From Mesorhizobium sp. (lineage in GTDB: Bacteria > Pseudomonadota > Alphaproteobacteria > Rhizobiales > Rhizobiaceae): a stretch of DNA of 64,000 nucleotides. Numbering within the stretch: position 1 is the first letter of the stretch; the number at the start of each line of letters is the position of its first letter. The position numbers were made by a program, and so were the translations under genes. The DNA lies in NCBI GenBank assembly GCA_004020545.1, contig SAQE01000011.1, positions 1-64,000 of the forward strand, given 5' to 3'. Below the pieces are notes generated by a model. That model was not told where the DNA came from, did not search any database, and was given only the letters and a program-made list of their open reading frames with translations. Of this stretch, positions 16,383 to 24,747 are shown in pieces.

Positions 16383-16793
16383 GTGGAAACCCGGGCCGCC
16401 ATCCGCCGAGCCGCCGCCATCCTTGCCGCGTCGCCCGACAGTGACGCGCGATCGGTCGGCGAGGCGCTTAAGGAGGCGCTGGCCGGCGACGATGGCCGGC
16501 TACAGACGTTCGGCCTGCGGCTGGATCAATCTACGGCCTCGCGTCTCGGCCGTCGCGACGAGGAACTGCGCGCTGCGGCTACTGCGTTCGGCCTCGACGC
16601 GGTGCAACTCGCCGAAATGCTCAGCCGCTATTTCGCCGCCGGCTGGCAACGCGAGAGCGGCTTATCCGAATGCCCGGCAGCGCGTATCGGCAAGGTTGAG
16701 CAGCACCTGTGGGCGGCGCTGAAGGCATGGCCACGTCCGGTGCACGAGCGACAATTGCGAAATGTTCTTCGCGGCAATGACGGCCGGTTTTAA
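16383..16793 (+). CDS. hypothetical element protein
   Basis: 136 residues from a GTG start without a clear ribosome binding site. It is Ala/Arg/Leu-rich and mostly helical (AIRRAAAILAASPDSDARSV). No family recognised. It follows the repeat cluster, in the same direction as the primase-helicase. Confidence 0.5.
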   Translation: METRAAIRRAAAILAASPDSDARSVGEALKEALAGDDGRLQTFGLRLDQSTASRLGRRDEELRAAATAFGLDAVQLAEMLSRYFAAGWQRESGLSECPAARIGKVEQHLWAALKAWPRPVHERQLRNVLRGNDGRF

Positions 16794-16848
16794 TTGCCGC
16801 GGCTTTCGATGACGATCCGATCGGAACACAATCGGGAGCGCTTCGGAA

Positions 16849-17889
16849 ATGGCAATCACCGTCGGCACCGGCGATCTCTACAGCGACGTGCGCGCTGTTG
16901 CACGGCGCAAGCTGTCGGCGGCCAGCGCCGCCTTTGTCAACACCATGGTGGCGCAGGCTGAGGATCACCGCGCCCTTTGGCAGTCGGCCAACGACAAACA
17001 ATCGAAGTTGCTGGCCCGCCTCCAGGAGGTCGAGGTTCGGCACGAACACATCCAGCGCCAAATCGACCATGGCTACACCCGTGTCGAGACGTTGGTCGAC
17101 GGAAACCAGATCAGCGCCGTCGTTAAGCTGCCGGCGAATGCACCGGAGGTCTTGGCTATCCGCAAAGAGTTGGCCGAGGCGCAGGCTGAATGGGAAAAGC
17201 AAACCGCCGTCGCCAACGAGCGCGGCAGCGTGGTGCGGTCCCATGAGCAACTGTTGCAATCGCTTGGAAAATATCTCGATCAGGTCGAGACCAAGCTCGA
17301 AGACGCGCCGGAAGCCAAGCCGCCAAAGAAGGCCGACGTATCGCTCCCGGCGATTGAAGCGAAGCGCGCCGAGATCGGTGTCTTGAAGGCGGCGCTCGAC
17401 GCGAACATGGCGGCGCCGGTTGCTACCGGTCAGCGCAAGAAGGAGGCGGCCGAGCTGGTGGCGCGCCTGGCCAGCGACGGTATCCCGCGCCTCGACATGG
17501 CGGCCGGCACGTTGCCCTTCGAATTTCCGCTGCTCACCATCAACCATACAGCCGTGGGAGCCGTGCCCGGTGGCCGCGAAGTCGTAACCACCAATGGCCG
17601 CGTCCACGTCCCGAATGCGATCGCTGTGCTGTGCTGGTTGTTTCCCGAATCGATGCTGGCGGCCATCCAAAAGGAAATCGACCTCGCCGGCGACGATGCG
17701 GCTGCGGTCGATGATGAGACGAGGGCCAAGCGTGACACCGAGATCATGGCGCAGATCCTCGAAGCTGAGCGCGAGGAGGAAATGTTGATCCGCGCGGCCC
17801 TATCCGCAGGGCTGACGATCCAGCGCAGGCCCGGTGCTGACGTGCGCGCGGTGTTGGCGATCGACGGTCCCCATCCTGCGAAACTGTGA
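16849..17889 (+). CDS. hypothetical coiled-coil element protein
   Basis: 346 residues. Residues about 35-190 are heptad-rich with long helices (LLARLQEVEVRHEHIQRQID; VLAIRKELAEAQAEWEKQ) and predicted coiled coil. Residues 190-290 are mixed alpha/beta with LPFEFPLLTINHTAVG, and the C-terminus is acidic. The second half has a short hydrophobic patch (AIAVLCWLFPESMLAAI) but no true membrane segment. Role unknown; by position it could be a structural or packaging-interference protein of the satellite. A ribosome binding site (GGAGCG) is about 10 bases upstream. Confidence 0.6.
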   Translation: MAITVGTGDLYSDVRAVARRKLSAASAAFVNTMVAQAEDHRALWQSANDKQSKLLARLQEVEVRHEHIQRQIDHGYTRVETLVDGNQISAVVKLPANAPEVLAIRKELAEAQAEWEKQTAVANERGSVVRSHEQLLQSLGKYLDQVETKLEDAPEAKPPKKADVSLPAIEAKRAEIGVLKAALDANMAAPVATGQRKKEAAELVARLASDGIPRLDMAAGTLPFEFPLLTINHTAVGAVPGGREVVTTNGRVHVPNAIAVLCWLFPESMLAAIQKEIDLAGDDAAAVDDETRAKRDTEIMAQILEAEREEEMLIRAALSAGLTIQRRPGADVRAVLAIDGPHPAKL

Positions 17890-17901
17890 AGGAGCGCACC
17901 A

Positions 17902-18159
17902 ATGAGCATGGCCTCAGAGATATACGCGAAGCGCCGCCGCGACCGCGCCGCCTACCAGCTCGGCGGCGCACCGCAGCCCGAGCCCGACGAGGCACCGAGC
18001 CCGGCACCAGCGGCCGACACGTTCGGCAAGATGCTGATTTACACCATGGAGAGCGAGGCGAGGACCAGCAACACCATGCCCGATGCGAAAGCCATCTTTG
18101 CCAAGCGGGCGGCACGGCGGGCGGCTTGGCCGGCAGGCTCGGGGGAGACGGAAGAATGA
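17902..18159 (+). CDS. small hypothetical element protein (85 aa)
   Basis: Starts MSMASEIYAKRRRDRAAYQL with a strong ribosome binding site (GAAGGAG), 12 bases after the coiled-coil gene. It has a basic N-terminus, a Pro/Glu-rich linker and a second basic segment with KAIFAKRAARRAAW. The two AK-R-ARR-A pieces look like an internal repeat (EIYAKRRRDRAAY and AIFAKRAARRAAW). No function assigned. Confidence 0.6.
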   Translation: MSMASEIYAKRRRDRAAYQLGGAPQPEPDEAPSPAPAADTFGKMLIYTMESEARTSNTMPDAKAIFAKRAARRAAWPAGSGETEE

Positions 18160-18364
18160 TGGACGGCGGGAACTCGCGAGGTGGAGCCGTCCGTCGTCGC
18201 TGGCCGGGTGGAGGGTGGCCCGCCCTGATCCGGCCGGCGGCTACCTACCCCGTCAGTAGGTTCCTTTTGCCGAGGCCAAACCTTATGCGGGGCGGCGCAG
18301 CCCGGAGGACGCGCGTTTTTGCGATTTCGAAATTTGCGTTTCGCTTCGCATTGGAGGCTGCTGA

Positions 18365-18835
18365 ATGACAGCCTTGGATACGCGAACCATAGCGAGGCTG
18401 ATTGACGTGACCCCGCGCCGTCTTCAGCAGCTCGCCCACGGGGGCTGGATCGAGCCGGCGGGGCGCGGGCAGTGGCCGCTTGTGCCAACCGTGCAGGGCT
18501 ACCTTCGATTTTTGAGGTCGCGCATAGGCGCGGAGAAGCCGTCGGCCGCAGCGCTTCACGACGCCAAGGCGCAGGAAATCGAGCAAAGGCTTCGTCGGCA
18601 GGATCGCGACTTGGTGACCATGGCAGAGGCCGCAGGCACCATCACGGAGGTCGGCGGCTTGTTCGAGGAAGCAATTCGCCGCCTGCCGCGCCGGATCTCC
18701 AAAGGCTCGCGCGAACGGCAGCGGCTTGCGGCCATTTGCGAATCGGAAGCCGACCGACTGGCTAGCCGTAACCGGCAAACGCTGGCCGCTTTGAAAACCG
18801 GGCGCGCCGACGACGAAACCGAGGAGGAGGACTGA
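18365..18835 (+). CDS. Nu1-like terminase small subunit
   Basis: 156 residues. The N-terminal winged helix-turn-helix (TRTIARLIDVTPRRLQQLAH, followed by GWIEPAGRGQWPLVPTVQGY) is typical of lambda Nu1-type small terminases. The C-terminal half is helical (oligomerisation). An acidic tail (DDETEEED) ends the protein. Small terminases recognise packaging sites on DNA. In a satellite this subunit redirects helper phage packaging. No large terminase subunit is present in the element, which fits that role. It is translationally linked to the next gene. Confidence 0.75.
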   Translation: MTALDTRTIARLIDVTPRRLQQLAHGGWIEPAGRGQWPLVPTVQGYLRFLRSRIGAEKPSAAALHDAKAQEIEQRLRRQDRDLVTMAEAAGTITEVGGLFEEAIRRLPRRISKGSRERQRLAAICESEADRLASRNRQTLAALKTGRADDETEEED

Positions 18836-18838
18836 ACC

Positions 18839-19348
18839 TTGGCGATCGTGGATCAGTTTGGCAGGCCGCTCCGGCGATACGCCCGACGGTCAGATGCCGA
18901 CCTCGACGCCGAAGTCGCGCAAGAACTCCGCGCCGAGCAGGCTAGGCGGAGGGCAACGACTTGTCCCGAAATTGCCGACAATGAGGCGGTAGCGGCCGAA
19001 GAGACCGTTTCGGCGGCCGAGCACGAGCGCGCATGTGCGGCGGCGCGGGTGATGGCCTATTCTCAGGCCTACGCCGAGGGCTTGGCCGAGGGAAAGAAAG
19101 CCGGTGCCGCTGCCGTCGACAAGCACTTTCTGGACATCATCAATGGCTGCCGGGGCGATGACGACAAGCTATTGGCCGCGCTCGCCATCGCAACTGAATT
19201 TCCGGAAATCACGGCGGTCGTCTGCGTCGGCATGGCCGAACGGCACTTCGCCGGCCATCGCCGCGGCGCGGCGGCGCTCGCCAATCGCGCGGCATTGCCC
19301 GACTCGCTGGCCTTGGCCAAAGCGCAACTACAGGCAGAAGGAGCCTGA
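18839..19348 (+). CDS. hypothetical protein, phage-like start
   Basis: 169 residues from a TTG start (18839) placed nine bases after GAGGAGGAGG, which ends the previous gene. The first residues, MAIVDQFGRPLRRYARRSDA, resemble the N-terminus of Mu-type portal proteins, but the rest (helical, Ala/Glu-rich, with AIATEFPEITAVVCVGMAER) does not. It is probably an unrelated element protein coupled to the terminase small subunit. Function unknown. Confidence 0.55.
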   Translation: MAIVDQFGRPLRRYARRSDADLDAEVAQELRAEQARRRATTCPEIADNEAVAAEETVSAAEHERACAAARVMAYSQAYAEGLAEGKKAGAAAVDKHFLDIINGCRGDDDKLLAALAIATEFPEITAVVCVGMAERHFAGHRRGAAALANRAALPDSLALAKAQLQAEGA

Positions 19349-19378
19349 CCATGGCAGAACGCAACGGCGATCGCCGTC

Positions 19379-20827
19379 CTAGCCCCCGTTGCCACCCGGC
19401 TGCGTCCTCGGCCCGAGGATCAACTCGCGATCGATCTTGAGCGGGTCCAGATACTGGGGGAACTCGAGCAAGACATCGATCAGGAACCGCAGCATGTCGG
19501 CCGCGGCCTTGCGTTCCGAGGCGTACCGCTCGTCCTCGGGCGCAAGCAGTTGCTTTTTGGATTTCTTTGCGTCGAGGCCGTGCACAATTCGCGACCGGAC
19601 ATCGTAGATATTCTTCACAGCGGCAGATACGTCGGTCGGCTTCATGCTTCCGCTCAGGGATGCGAGGGCCCCCGCCCGTATTCGCAGTTTGTAAGAGAGG
19701 GCCTGGTTTTCCTTGTCGCCGAGAAGCACCTCGATGCCTATGGTAGCGTCCAAGATCGCATCAACGGCATCGTCACGGGTCATGCAGGCGTTGAGGCGCT
19801 TGAGGGCTATCAAGACACGCTCCTCTCGTCGTTCTAAAATTCGGTTGTAGATCCGCTTGACGTCATCGAGCTGCGTTCTCGTAATTGCGGACTGTCCGCC
19901 TCCGGACCAGCCGTAGTTGTCAAAGGAGTTTGGGTACCGGCGGCAATTGGCACCGTAGACTGACGGAAGGTCGCAATAGAATTCCGTCGCCCAGCCACGC
20001 GGCAGAAAAAGGACCTGTGCATATCCGGTAACGGCTCCCGTCGCCGCTCTGAGGCTGGCCATAAACCGGTCAACCGTGTCTAGCGCGTCGCCTGAGGGCT
20101 CGTTTAAGCCGTTGCGCACGTTCTGCAGCGACTTGTTAGGAATGGACCAGCCATTCGACACGAAAGCATGGGTCGCCGCCGACACCACCCCTCGCTCGGC
20201 ACCTGAACCCCGACTGCCGATACGCGAGCGTGACAGCTGCGTCGCGCGAGGAATTCGGGCGATGTAGGTTGTTTCGTTCAGCCGGTATCGGTCGACTTGG
20301 AAGTGCGTCAAGGCGATCGGCACAACGAGGCGAACCTCAAGGCTGTCTTCCACTGTCCCGAAGAATGCTAACTTCAGGATATCTTGGCGCTTCCTCTTCT
20401 GTACCGGCCCGGTTCCGTACAACTGAAAGTACCGCTCGACGCAATCGCCGACCATTCGGTCGACGTAAGATTCGGAATAAGGCTCCTCCAATTGGAACTT
20501 CTTGCCCAACTCGTTCGACTTTAGGAACTCAATGAGTTCGGCGCCCGCAGGAAAATTCTCCTGCAGCCTCTCAGACATCAAGAGGCCAGCAAGTGAACGG
20601 GGTCGGAACACGCCGACGTAATCCTTCCGTGCCTTCTCGTTGTAAAAGCCAACCTCGCTGAAATAAGGAAACCCGCTCTCCGTCATGCCCATCGTTGGGT
20701 AGTCGTGATGCGTCCCGAAAGACCACCTAGTGTCGTCCAACGTCTTGATCACCGCAGCATGCAACTCGTCGAATGCTCCTTCTAAGAGCTTTGCGTACTT
20801 GCGTAGGTCTGGCTCTTGATTGGTCAT
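19379..20827 (-). CDS. HEPN (Apea-like) domain protein, candidate abortive-infection factor
   Basis: 482 residues. The C-terminal region (about 330-460) fits an Apea-like HEPN domain: AILDATIGIEVLLGDKENQA, then the RNase signature Arg411-x4-His416 (RSRIVHG), then long helices. The N-terminal 300 residues are unassigned. HEPN proteins with Rx4-6H are often ribonucleases in anti-phage or toxin systems. The gene runs against its neighbours, and its base composition is more AT-rich than the early element genes, as expected for exchangeable cargo. No antitoxin-like partner lies beside it. Confidence 0.7.
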   Translation of the reverse strand: MTNQEPDLRKYAKLLEGAFDELHAAVIKTLDDTRWSFGTHHDYPTMGMTESGFPYFSEVGFYNEKARKDYVGVFRPRSLAGLLMSERLQENFPAGAELIEFLKSNELGKKFQLEEPYSESYVDRMVGDCVERYFQLYGTGPVQKRKRQDILKLAFFGTVEDSLEVRLVVPIALTHFQVDRYRLNETTYIARIPRATQLSRSRIGSRGSGAERGVVSAATHAFVSNGWSIPNKSLQNVRNGLNEPSGDALDTVDRFMASLRAATGAVTGYAQVLFLPRGWATEFYCDLPSVYGANCRRYPNSFDNYGWSGGGQSAITRTQLDDVKRIYNRILERREERVLIALKRLNACMTRDDAVDAILDATIGIEVLLGDKENQALSYKLRIRAGALASLSGSMKPTDVSAAVKNIYDVRSRIVHGLDAKKSKKQLLAPEDERYASERKAAADMLRFLIDVLLEFPQYLDPLKIDRELILGPRTQPGGNGG

Positions 20828-21017
20828 TTTGGACTCGCGGTCGGAAGACTTTCATCTAAGCTTTAATCGACTTGCATCCTTTAGGATGGGCAAAAGAGAA
20901 TAACCAGTGGGTTCGGGGGGCGCAAAAAGTTGCCCGGGTCGCCGCCCGGCGGGGCCTCCCATGGACAGAATTTTTTCTACCTCAAATCGACCAGCTGTCC
21001 CTGTCTGCCATGCTTTG

Positions 21018-21042
21018 AGCCCGGCCATTGAGCCGGGCTTTT
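21018..21042 (+). terminator. rho-independent terminator in the element
   Basis: Stem AGCCCGGC / GCCGGGCT with a CATTGA loop, followed by TTTT. Oriented for rightward transcription, although no rightward gene lies just before it. The 190 bases before it (20828-21017) hold no gene. Confidence 0.7.
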
Positions 21043-21084
21043 CATTGTGCTTCGATGTTGCAGGGAAAAGGGCGGGTTAACACG

Positions 21085-21390
21085 ATGCCGATAGATCGAA
21101 AACTAGAAGCGAAGTTAGACAGAATAGGTGAGTGGCTAGCCATCGCGCTTCTCATCTTGATCGTAGTCGGCGGCACCTGGGGCGTTGTATGGCTCTATCA
21201 GAACGGGTGGTTTGCGTCCGGATTCAAAATTCTCATTGCGCTTCTGATAGGCAGCGGCCTGGCGTCGATCCGCTTTGGCGTGCTCGGCATTGGTCTTTTG
21301 CTCATGGCATTGGCCGGGCTCATGTTCGGGCCGTTCGGATTGCTTGCCGGTCTCTTGCTGACAATCGTCCTGTTACTGGCCAGACGCTAA
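21085..21390 (+). CDS. small membrane protein of the element
   Basis: 101 residues with about three hydrophobic helices: IGEWLAIALLILIVVGGTW, FKILIALLIGSGLASI and LGIGLLLMALAGLMFGPFG with a further C-terminal one. A short charged N-terminus (MPIDRKLEAKLDR) precedes. I use the ATG at 21085, with AAAAGGGCGG upstream. An earlier in-frame start (21028) is possible. It could be a holin-like or defence-associated membrane protein; nothing decides between these. Confidence 0.55.
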   Translation: MPIDRKLEAKLDRIGEWLAIALLILIVVGGTWGVVWLYQNGWFASGFKILIALLIGSGLASIRFGVLGIGLLLMALAGLMFGPFGLLAGLLLTIVLLLARR

Positions 21391-21423
21391 AGCCTGCTGT
21401 CTAGGAGGTTTTTCCCCTCGGTC

Positions 21424-21774
21424 ATGGAAAAATCGAAGCGCATAGGCGGCCGACCACCGCACAAGCCGAATCAAGCGCGACGCCAGATCGTCGAGTTTTT
21501 GGCCGGCGCCGCGATATCACAGGCGGAAATCTGCGCCGTTCTCGGGATCGATCGCAAGACGTTGCGCCGGCATTATCGGCGCGAACTGGACCGCGTCGCG
21601 GCGCGCGTCGAGACCGAGCTTGTCGGCGACCTTCTGCGAATTGCCGGCGGCAATGACGGTACAGCGCTGAAGGCCGTCATTTTCGCGCTCCGGTCTTGCT
21701 TCGGATGGAGCGAATTCGCGCCGCCGCGCGCCCGCAAGATGTTATTCAAGGTTGACGACCATATATATCGGTAG
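21424..21774 (+). CDS. phage terminase-associated HTH protein (GRPPHKP family)
   Basis: 116 residues. The order GRPPHKPNQARRQIVEFLAG, ISQAEICAVLGIDRKTLRRHYRRELD, then an Ala/Val-rich helix and FALRSCFGWSEF matches a family common in prophages of Alphaproteobacteria, usually encoded just before the terminase genes. AGGAGG lies 14 bases before the ATG, which is long. It supports phage relatedness of the element. Confidence 0.65.
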   Translation: MEKSKRIGGRPPHKPNQARRQIVEFLAGAAISQAEICAVLGIDRKTLRRHYRRELDRVAARVETELVGDLLRIAGGNDGTALKAVIFALRSCFGWSEFAPPRARKMLFKVDDHIYR

Positions 21775-21823
21775 CGCTTACAACGCTCGCGTGCCAATTT
21801 TCGCGAGTTCCGGGGATGATTCG

Positions 21824-22573
21824 GTGAACGAAAAATTACCAAAAAGACTGAAGTCGGATGCGATTCTTGAAGCGGTAATGGAAATACGTTTTGAGCCCGA
21901 TCCCTCTCTGGTTTCCGAGATCATTTTTGGCCGTTTTGCTGATGTCGATGAGTGGCGTGATTTCAGGCAGGCTCGACTTCCCACCGCCGATATCCCAGCG
22001 CCGATCCGGCGTGCAGACCCCAATTTCCGATACCAGCCTTCAATTGAGATGGCATCGGCCGATGGAGGGGTAGCCGTTCGCATTGGCCCTCAAGTTGTGA
22101 TGTACGCACAACGCGGGAGCTATCCCGGTTGGGACAAATTCGGTGCAGAGCTGGATAAGGTAATAACTCGTCTTTACCGGATTATTCCGAAAGTTCAGGT
22201 AAGTAGAATTGGCCTACGATACATCAATGCGCTGCGATCAGACGCTCACGAGGTCAAGGGCATTGATGATTTGGCTATCGGAGTTTCGGTTGCGGACCAG
22301 AAGCTGTCGAACAGCCTTAACCTAAACTTTAAGACCAACGTCGGCACCGATTACGAGACAATGTGTCGGATCGCAACGGTCGATCTGGCCGCAGGAAATA
22401 TACCAGAAGGCGCTACGGTGATTGTCGATATCGATGTGTACACGGGGGAGAACTATTCAACGAAGGACGCCGAGTCGGTGAAACACTGGGTCATTCAAGC
22501 GCACGATAAGGAGAAGGAAAACTTCTTCTTGGTACTTGGAAAGGAAGCGACGGCGAGGCTCCGGGAGGACTAA
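21824..22573 (+). CDS. TIGR04255 family protein
   Basis: About 249 residues from a GTG at 21824 (GGGGA upstream); the frame is open from 21752, overlapping the previous gene. The N-terminus LPKRLKSDAILEAVMEIRFE, the middle VSRIGLRYINAL and the C-terminal HDKEKENFFLVLG agree with TIGR04255, a sporadically distributed family of unknown function. It heads a tight three-gene operon, followed directly by TAA-ATG. The operon looks like horizontally moved cargo and a possible defence module. Confidence 0.7.
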   Translation: MNEKLPKRLKSDAILEAVMEIRFEPDPSLVSEIIFGRFADVDEWRDFRQARLPTADIPAPIRRADPNFRYQPSIEMASADGGVAVRIGPQVVMYAQRGSYPGWDKFGAELDKVITRLYRIIPKVQVSRIGLRYINALRSDAHEVKGIDDLAIGVSVADQKLSNSLNLNFKTNVGTDYETMCRIATVDLAAGNIPEGATVIVDIDVYTGENYSTKDAESVKHWVIQAHDKEKENFFLVLGKEATARLRED

Positions 22574-23146
22574 ATGACGGCGGCAAATAGAACGTCCGCA
22601 ACTCGCCCGATATTGGACGAGTGGGTGGAGAGATATGACAGACGTCTTGCCAAGTTGGAGAGGCGATACCTTCAACTGGCTGCTCATATGGCACAGAAGG
22701 CGTTAGGCAATGAGGTTCGGATTGAGCCTTACACCCCATACATCAACGCGCCTAATAGTTGGCTGCCGGTGCTGGAGGCCAGAATTAGAGATTCAATTTT
22801 TCCTGGAGAGGATGAGGGCGAGATATCGACGGAATGGCTCACCGAAGACGCGGCCAATGCTGCGATCGCGTTCTTTCGGACAGGAGCCGATTTGCTGCCA
22901 ACGGAACCGCATATCTACGCGACCAAGTCTGGAGATTTGGTCGCAGAATTTGAAACGCCAGCCGGGAGCATGACCGGCATCGTTTCTGACAACAAAACGA
23001 TATTGTTCGCGGTCTTGGCGACAAATCCACATGAACCGATCCAGAGTGTAATTCGCCGGGGTAGCAACCGATTTAGAGACGAACTCAGATCGTTCACACG
23101 AAAGCTGACCCCGAGTTCGCATGGCAAGATGGCAGCCCCAAGATAA
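22574..23146 (+). CDS. hypothetical partner of the TIGR04255 protein
   Basis: 190 residues. Its ATG directly follows the stop of the TIGR04255 gene and GGGAGGA precedes it, so the two are co-translated. A helical N-terminus (EWVERYDRRLAKLERRYLQL) is followed by a beta-rich centre (HIYATKSGDLVAEFETPAGS) that could form a sandwich. No domain recognised. It overlaps the next gene by 26 bases. Confidence 0.6.
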   Translation: MTAANRTSATRPILDEWVERYDRRLAKLERRYLQLAAHMAQKALGNEVRIEPYTPYINAPNSWLPVLEARIRDSIFPGEDEGEISTEWLTEDAANAAIAFFRTGADLLPTEPHIYATKSGDLVAEFETPAGSMTGIVSDNKTILFAVLATNPHEPIQSVIRRGSNRFRDELRSFTRKLTPSSHGKMAAPR

Positions 23147-23672
23147 GGTCGGACTTAACGAGCAGATTGGCCGTCGAATGTTCGATGAGCCGCTGCTTAA
23201 GGGGGCCGTCAGTCAGCCTGCGTTTGCCGGTATTTCTATCAACCATTTTATCGAGAAGCGCGGCGATGAAATTTCGCTCGACCGGATGGGTGCGAGTGGA
23301 CTCGACCGTAAGGTTGTAAAATATCTCTTGCCGCGAGCCATCGCGCACGGGCAAAGCTTTGGAAGGCCTCAACGGTTCGACGGTTGGGCGATCGTGGCGG
23401 CGAAAGAGTTGATGCAAGCGCGCGTCGGCCGAAAAGTCCCGGTGATTCCGTCACCGATCACTGACCAGGAACCGAACGACAACATCTATCACGCGCATGT
23501 AGTCAGGTCGGAGGGATTAGACCCATACGAGATGGCTTTGCATCTGCGCTATATCTTCCTGCAATTCGGAAAGATCGAGCAAAACAAGCCCGACGAGGAA
23601 ACGTGGTTCAGCCGACTTCGAGTGCACCCTGTCGCGCGCTGGCTTATTGCTCTACTTCCGGGCCGGAGCTAA
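23121..23672 (+). CDS. hypothetical third gene of the TIGR04255 operon
   Basis: 183 residues, overlapping the upstream gene by 26 bases. Reads MARWQPQDKVGLNEQIGRRM and onward. It is basic overall, with HAHVVRSEGLDPYEMALHLR in the middle. No catalytic motif or membrane segment is evident. The tight overlaps suggest the three products act together. Confidence 0.55.
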   Translation: MARWQPQDKVGLNEQIGRRMFDEPLLKGAVSQPAFAGISINHFIEKRGDEISLDRMGASGLDRKVVKYLLPRAIAHGQSFGRPQRFDGWAIVAAKELMQARVGRKVPVIPSPITDQEPNDNIYHAHVVRSEGLDPYEMALHLRYIFLQFGKIEQNKPDEETWFSRLRVHPVARWLIALLPGRS

Positions 23673-23772
23673 TCCTCCCGAAGCGCCGGCGAGGCCGCGT
23701 CCCACCCGAGCGCGCCAGAATAGCGGCCCGCTGGCGCGCGATCAGGCCGGGCAAGGGGCAATGTGCTCCCGG

Positions 23773-24111
23773 CTATTCGCCGCCGTTCCTTGGCCGCCTG
23801 CGCGCCGCTAATCCCCAAAGCGCCGCGAGATCGTCAAGGCTGGCACGCAGATTGTCGACCATCGTCAGACGGCCGCGCTTGTTGCCTGTGACTTCGGTCA
23901 ACGAGTGATCCTGTCCGATAAGAGATACCACAAGCCGGTAGTGGCGATCGCCGAGCAAGGCACGCGCGGCCGCAAGCTCGAAATAGAGTGCACGGAACTT
24001 CGCGGCGGCTGCGATCTGGTTTTCGGTAAGACATTTGCGGGCGGCTAATTCAGTGACGGCTTCGCCGGCCGGGAGCGGTTCGGGCGTGGAAACGTTCAAG
24101 AGAGCCGGCAT
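23773..24111 (-). CDS. small protein resembling DUF6456
   Basis: 112 residues on the minus strand. AAAAKFRALYFELAAARALL, the HYRLVVSLIGQDHSLTEVTG stretch and the C-terminal LRASLDDLAALWGL follow the layout of DUF6456-type domains found in phage and rhizobial proteins. Function unknown. It lies opposite to the TIGR04255 operon, near the right end of the element. Confidence 0.5.
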   Translation of the reverse strand: MPALLNVSTPEPLPAGEAVTELAARKCLTENQIAAAAKFRALYFELAAARALLGDRHYRLVVSLIGQDHSLTEVTGNKRGRLTMVDNLRASLDDLAALWGLAARRRPRNGGE

Positions 24112-24363
24112 GAGATGGAGTCCATCGGATAACGGCGGGGAGTGGCGACGACATGGGCGCGGATGATGCCACGACGGCGGGGAAAACGAAAAGCCGATTT
24201 TGCCCCAGATTTTCCCCCGACCGATTCGAGGGCGGCGCGGATGGCCACTAGATTATTTCCACAGGGACCGATCGCCCAGCTTCGAAATTTCGAACCGTCG
24301 ACCTCGAAATCACCATCCTCAAAAGCCTCGTCGCCGACATAAAGGCCGTATGAGGAATGCGTC

Positions 24364-24642
24364 ATGAAGGATGATCCCATACTCATCCCGACAGGCTGCG
24401 GCAGCTATGTGCGGGCATCGATCTCGCTGGCCGAACTACTGCGCCGCTACGATCTCGCCGACGCCCCACAGGATGATGACGAGGGAAGCGGTGATCGCCG
24501 CCTTCGCCCTGAAACTGCTCAGGACAGGAGGCTAAGCATTTTTGGGCCCCCCGCTGCCAATGGTGGCGGGCTGCTTGTCAGTACATGTCAGCGAGAACGC
24601 ACAGTGAACAGATTGCTACCATTTTGCTACCGAACTCGGTAG
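24364..24642 (+). CDS. small hypothetical protein at the element's right end
   Basis: 92 residues; GAGGA lies about eight bases before the ATG. The first 40 residues (MKDDPILIPTGCGSYVRASI, then LAELLRRYDLADAP) look like real protein; the rest, running into the right-end repeats, looks random. Possibly a truncated gene. The 250 bases before it hold no convincing gene. Confidence 0.35.
   Translation: MKDDPILIPTGCGSYVRASISLAELLRRYDLADAPQDDDEGSGDRRLRPETAQDRRLSIFGPPAANGGGLLVSTCQRERTVNRLLPFCYRTR
24613..24635. repeat. subterminal direct repeat, right copy
   Basis: Exact copy of 10618-10640. Here the tandem TTGCTACC units are followed after ACTC by the inverted GGTAGC, forming a small palindrome. 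It lies 112 bases inside the right attachment site. Confidence 0.7.
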
Positions 24643-24747
24643 CACGGAGCGCGATAGGCCGGGACGCAATGAACAGCAGAGAGGCCGGAAGCCTTGAAAA
24701 ACAAGGACTGCGCAGGACAAGACAGGGCAGGGCGGGACGCCAGCAAG

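Noticed and set aside
18839-19348. Portal protein fragment
   Set aside because: Only the first ten or so residues look like a phage portal start; the rest has no portal features.
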